This document shows, in pieces, positions 3,688 to 6,935 of a stretch of DNA of 6,935 nt. How positions within the stretch are numbered: position 1 is the first letter of the stretch; the number at the start of each line of letters is the position of its first letter. A program made the position numbers and the translations under genes. The DNA comes from Ignavibacteriaceae bacterium (GTDB lineage: Bacteria > Bacteroidota > Ignavibacteria > Ignavibacteriales > Ignavibacteriaceae). The notes beneath the pieces are model-generated. The model did no database searches. It saw only the letters and a list, made by a program, of their open reading frames with translations, and was not told the DNA's origin. The stretch lies in contig JARLHB010000169.1 of assembly GCA_031292465.1 (NCBI GenBank), positions 1 through 6,935 of the forward strand, written 5' to 3'.

Positions 3688-6582
3688 TTAGTCTTTTACA
3701 TAATCTGAAACAGGTGGACAAGTACAAATCAGATTTCTGTCCCCATAAGCATTATTTATTCTGCCTACGCTGGGCCAGAATTTATTGGTTCTTGTCGATT
3801 GCACAGGGTAAGCTGCTTTCTCTCTTGAATAACTGTGTTTCCAATTATCGGAAATAACACTTTGCGCAGTATGAGGAGCATTTCTTAGAACATTATCATT
3901 TATGTCCGCGCTTCCTGCTTCAATTTCTTTCATTTCTCCAAGAATGGAAATAAGAGCATCACAGAAGCGGTCAAGTTCTTCCTTTGACTCGCTTTCCGTA
4001 GGTTCAACCATTAAAGTACCATGAACAGGAAATGAAACTGTAGGAGCATGGAACCCATAGTCCATTAGCCTTTTGGCAATATCCTCTACTTCAATTTGGG
4101 CAGAATTTTTAAAACTTCTCATATCGAACATAAGTTCATGGGCTACTCTTCCCTTTGTACCTGTATAAAGCACACTAAAATAAGGTTCAAGGCGCGCTTT
4201 AATATAATTTGCATTCAGTATTGCAACAATGGAAGCAGAAGTTAAACCTTCAGCGCCCATCATCTTTATATAGGCATAAGAGATAACCAGAATATCTGCG
4301 CTGCCCCACGGTGCTGATGCAACTGCGGTTATTCCTTTTTCATGCCCCGGATTTACAACCGTATGGTTCGGTAAAAATGGCACAAGATGCGGCGACGCTA
4401 CAATTGGCCCCATTCCCGGGCCGCCACCGCCATGAGGAATGCAAAATGTTTTATGCAGATTTATATGACATATATCAGCGCCTATTGCTGCGGGATTAGT
4501 TAACCCCACCTGTGCATTCATGTTAGCGCCGTCCATATACACCTGCCCGCCATTCTCATGTATAAGGGAGCAAATTTCCCTTATCTTTTCTTCATACACA
4601 CCATGCGTTGATGGATATGTAATAAGTAGTGCAGCAAGATTATTTTTATTTTCTTCAACTTTATTGCGGAGGTCATTTAAATCCACATTACCATTATCAT
4701 CACAGTTAACCACCACCACATGCATACCTGCCATTACAGCGCTTGCCGGGTTTGTACCGTGAGCTGATGACGGAATAACTACAACATTTCTATGCCCTTC
4801 GCCTTTACTCTTTAAGTATGCCCTTATAACCATAAGCCCGGAATATTCACCCTGAGCTCCGGAATTTGGCTGGAATGATACCGCTTTAAAGCCTGTAATT
4901 TCTGCAAGGTCATGTTCAAGTTCTGTAAATAATTCGGCATATCCCTGCGCCTGATCCAGAGGAGCAAAAGGATGCAGCCCACTGAATTCTTCCCACGTAA
5001 TGCCAATCATTTCGGTTGTTGCATTCAGCTTCATTGTGCATGATCCAAGTGGCGTCATGGAATGGACTAAAGATAAATCTTTATTCTCAAGTCTCTTTAA
5101 GTACCTTAACATTTCTGTTTCACAGTGATATGTGTTAAATATAGGATGCTGTAAATAACTGCTGGTCCTTTGTAAACCATTATCAAAACTTACTTCAATG
5201 CTATCAGCAAGAGCTGCAATTTCTTTACGGGATAAAGTTTTATTTACCGTCTTGGCAAAAATTTTAATTATCTCAAGAGCATCATTAAGGCTTGTTGGTT
5301 CGTTTATTGAAATTCCAATTGAATCTTCTTCATAACGGAAATTAATACTTTTACTTAAAGCCAGTTTTCTGATAGCAGTAATTTTTTCTCTCGTGTCGCC
5401 ATTAAATTTGATGAGCAGAGTATCAAAATAATTTTTATTTACCTGTGTGTAACCAAGTTTCTGAAGAGAAAGATCAATAAGTTTTGCAAGTTTATGAATC
5501 CTTTCAGCTATAGCTTTTATTCCTACGGGGCCATGGTAAACAGCATACATACCGGCCATAGTTGCCAATAATGCCTGCGCGGTACAAATATTACTTGTAG
5601 CTTTTTCTCTGCGTATATGCTGTTCCCTTGTCTGCAATGCCATACGGTATGCAGGATTGTTATTGGAATCAACAGAAACGCCTATAATTCTTCCGGGAAT
5701 ATGCCTTTTAAATTCTTCTTTAGTAGCAAAATAAGCTGCATGAGGGCCGCCATATCCCATCGGCACGCCAAATCTCTGAGTATTACCTATAACCACATCA
5801 GCGCCAAATTCACCTGGAGGCGTAAGCAGTGTAAGGCTTAATAAATCAGCAGCAACAACCGTTAATATATCTTTCTTATGGGCCTGCTCAATAATATCTT
5901 TATAATTATAAACCTCGCCTGAATCAGCAGGATATTGCAAAAGTATACCGAAAATTTTATCATCCAACTGAATATCTTTATGATCGCCGACTAAAATTTC
6001 AATACCAAAAGGATTAGCTCTTGTTCTTAAAACATCTATAGTTTGAGGGTAGCAATCTTTTGAGACAAAAAAAGTTTTTGCTTCGGCTTTATCAGGCTTT
6101 CTTAATGCAAAAAGCATCGTCATAGCTTCCGCAGCAGCAGTGCCTTCATCAAGAAGTGATGCATTGGCTATATTCATACCGGTAAGATCAATAACCACTG
6201 TCTGAAAGTTTAGTAAAGCCTCAAGCCTTCCCTGCGATATTTCCGCCTGATATGGGGTGTACTGTGTGTACCAGCCCGGATTTTCAAGTACGTTTCGAAG
6301 GATAACTGCAGGTGTTATCGTAGGATGATATCCCATACCTATATAGGATTTAAACACTTTATTCTTTTGTGCAATACCCTTCAGCTTTTTAAGAAATTCA
6401 TATTCACCTAACGGTTTACTCAAATTTAATTTCTTCTGTAACCTGATATCTGAAGGAACTGTTTCGTTGATAAGCTCATCTGTACTGTTTACTCCAATTG
6501 TGTGGAGCATATCCTCAATATCTTCTTTGTTTGGGCCGATATGCCTGTTAACAAATTGATCGGGATGATTAAAATTTTTCAT
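3688..6582 (-). CDS. gcvP: Glycine dehydrogenase (aminomethyl-transferring), glycine cleavage system P protein, single-chain form
   Basis: GcvP decarboxylates glycine with pyridoxal phosphate and passes the aminomethyl group to the lipoyl arm of GcvH; with GcvT and Lpd it makes 5,10-methylene-THF, CO2, ammonia and NADH in the cytosol. The protein has 964 residues, matching the fused family (about 950-970), not the split GcvPA/GcvPB type. In the N-terminal half: RHIGP at 13-17, YIGMGYH at 80-86, NPGWYTQYTPYQAEISQGRL at 101-120 and NASLLDEGTAAAEAM at 140-154. In the C-terminal half: HSMTPLGSCTMKLN from 507, SSAHGTNPASA at 605-615, and the PLP-lysine region NLHKTFCIPHGGGGPG with Lys711 and the glycine loop at 718-723. 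It ends NLICTCPPVSDYVKD, the usual family end. All key motifs are intact with no frameshift. The ATG at 6580-6582 lies 12 codons before RHIGP, as usual. gcvH, gcvT and lpd are not in the window. No glycine riboswitch is visible upstream. It is monocistronic downstream. Confidence 0.98.
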   Translation of the reverse strand: MKNFNHPDQFVNRHIGPNKEDIEDMLHTIGVNSTDELINETVPSDIRLQKKLNLSKPLGEYEFLKKLKGIAQKNKVFKSYIGMGYHPTITPAVILRNVLENPGWYTQYTPYQAEISQGRLEALLNFQTVVIDLTGMNIANASLLDEGTAAAEAMTMLFALRKPDKAEAKTFFVSKDCYPQTIDVLRTRANPFGIEILVGDHKDIQLDDKIFGILLQYPADSGEVYNYKDIIEQAHKKDILTVVAADLLSLTLLTPPGEFGADVVIGNTQRFGVPMGYGGPHAAYFATKEEFKRHIPGRIIGVSVDSNNNPAYRMALQTREQHIRREKATSNICTAQALLATMAGMYAVYHGPVGIKAIAERIHKLAKLIDLSLQKLGYTQVNKNYFDTLLIKFNGDTREKITAIRKLALSKSINFRYEEDSIGISINEPTSLNDALEIIKIFAKTVNKTLSRKEIAALADSIEVSFDNGLQRTSSYLQHPIFNTYHCETEMLRYLKRLENKDLSLVHSMTPLGSCTMKLNATTEMIGITWEEFSGLHPFAPLDQAQGYAELFTELEHDLAEITGFKAVSFQPNSGAQGEYSGLMVIRAYLKSKGEGHRNVVVIPSSAHGTNPASAVMAGMHVVVVNCDDNGNVDLNDLRNKVEENKNNLAALLITYPSTHGVYEEKIREICSLIHENGGQVYMDGANMNAQVGLTNPAAIGADICHINLHKTFCIPHGGGGPGMGPIVASPHLVPFLPNHTVVNPGHEKGITAVASAPWGSADILVISYAYIKMMGAEGLTSASIVAILNANYIKARLEPYFSVLYTGTKGRVAHELMFDMRSFKNSAQIEVEDIAKRLMDYGFHAPTVSFPVHGTLMVEPTESESKEELDRFCDALISILGEMKEIEAGSADINDNVLRNAPHTAQSVISDNWKHSYSREKAAYPVQSTRTNKFWPSVGRINNAYGDRNLICTCPPVSDYVKD

Positions 6583-6790
6583 AAGTAAAATGCTCTTTCC
6601 CTATAGTAATTCTAAATTTATTATTGAAAAATAACTAAAGTTTTTAACCTAAAAAATTCAAAACGAAAAAATTGATGGATTATATGGTTTAAAGCCTGAT
6701 GAATGCAAAATGTTGTTCGAAATCAGCACAAAAATCGTTTTATCTACCCTCAAATATTACAAAAATGTAAAACTATTTGATGCGGCACTT

Positions 6791-6818
6791 TGTAGGTCGG
6801 GCAGGTTTGCCCGACTAC
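6791..6818 (+). repeat. GTAGGTCGG hairpin repeat, copy A
   Basis: The core is GTCGGGCA, loop GGTT, TGCCCGAC: a perfect 8-bp stem, extended by GTA / TAC with one bulged G. It matches, inverted, the repeat at 6864-6893 (both begin TGTAGGTCGG in their own orientation and share GCAG(G/A)TTTGC). It is much more GC-rich than the surroundings. It has the look of a dispersed REP-like unit. No T-run follows closely, so it is not an obvious terminator. Confidence 0.7.
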
Positions 6819-6863
6819 TGTTATTGCCTGAAATTTTTTCTGCAGCCTGACAATACACATGAA

Positions 6864-6893
6864 GGGTCGAGCAAATCTGCCTGCCGACCTACA
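6864..6893 (-). repeat. GTAGGTCGG hairpin repeat, copy B (inverted)
   Basis: On the minus strand it starts TGTAGGTCGGCAGGCAGATT and continues TGCTCGACCC. Compared with copy A it carries a few extra bases after GTCGG and several substitutions, so its own hairpin is weaker (GGTCG / CGACC plus short inner pairing). The two copies face each other across 45 bp (6819-6863) and could pair with one another as a long stem. Confidence 0.65.
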
Positions 6894-6935
6894 GTTCTGT
6901 AATGTATTTTTACTAATTTTCTAATTCGAACAACG

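Larger units (their letters stand above)
6712..6934. repeat. 10-bp perfect inverted repeat bounding a 223-bp segment
   Basis: GTTGTTCGAA at 6712-6721 is the exact reverse complement of TTCGAACAAC at 6925-6934. The segment between contains the two GTAGGTCGG repeats in opposite orientation, giving a roughly symmetric block. There is no coding frame of note inside. It could be the boundary of a small non-autonomous element. A 10-bp match over about 200 bp can also arise by chance, and the window ends at 6935, so flanks cannot be examined. Confidence 0.4.
6583..6935. other. 353-bp region upstream of gcvP, repeats only
   Basis: I found no gene. The first 100 bp upstream of the gcvP ATG are very AT-rich and should hold its promoter. 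On the minus strand there is TAAATTTA, one mismatch from the TAnnTTTG box, at about 50 bp from the ATG, but nothing decisive. There is a purine patch, GGGAAAGAG, about 15 nt before the ATG, too far for a good Shine-Dalgarno. From 6712 on, the region holds inverted repeats described separately. No tandem glycine aptamer with its conserved GC-rich helices is seen. Confidence 0.6.

Noticed and set aside
6583..6711. Glycine riboswitch upstream of gcvP
   Set aside because: The leader is extremely AT-rich, with no GC-rich multi-helix aptamer and no terminator-like expression platform before the ATG.

Overview
The window looks like chromosomal housekeeping DNA from an AT-rich, Gram-negative-type bacterium. 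I infer the Bacteroidota/Ignavibacteriota (FCB) part of the tree. The reasons are an outer-membrane Omp85 barrel protein, an RlpA-type lipoprotein, a one-chain glycine decarboxylase, little Shine-Dalgarno signal at the gene starts, and intergenic hairpin repeats of a kind I remember from that group. No marker gene fixes the taxon, so this is inference.

Layout, left to right. A complete 51-residue two-helix membrane protein (DUF5670/lmo0937 type) lies on the + strand at 5-160 and converges, with a 5-bp gap, on an rlpA-like lipoprotein gene at 166-648 (-). A 713-bp stretch with no convincing gene (649-1361) follows. It holds four 20-bp hairpin repeats whose stems co-vary, a separate GC-rich palindrome, and three TACTTG(A/T)TGAA boxes. 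Next comes a minus-strand pair: a compact single-POTRA Omp85/BamA-like outer-membrane protein (2047-3378), whose 3' end overlaps the start of rsmE, the 16S rRNA m3U1498 methyltransferase (1362 to about 2090). The 309-bp gap at 3379-3687 contains a 146-bp element with long inverted repeats, which looks like a MITE inserted in the loop of an older palindrome, and a strong gcvP terminator. gcvP itself, the glycine cleavage system P protein of 964 residues, fills 3688-6582 (-). The last 353 bp, upstream of gcvP, hold two inverted copies of a GTAGGTCGG-type repeat inside a 10-bp inverted repeat.

Functionally the genes do not form one pathway. rsmE and the Omp85 gene are probably co-transcribed; gcvP is a separate unit closed by its own terminator; rlpA and the small membrane gene are separate again. 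No phage, CRISPR, toxin-antitoxin or defence system is visible, and I see no new multi-gene system. The less ordinary content is intergenic: the co-varying hairpin family, the nested mobile element, and the unclear start of rsmE inside the upstream gene.
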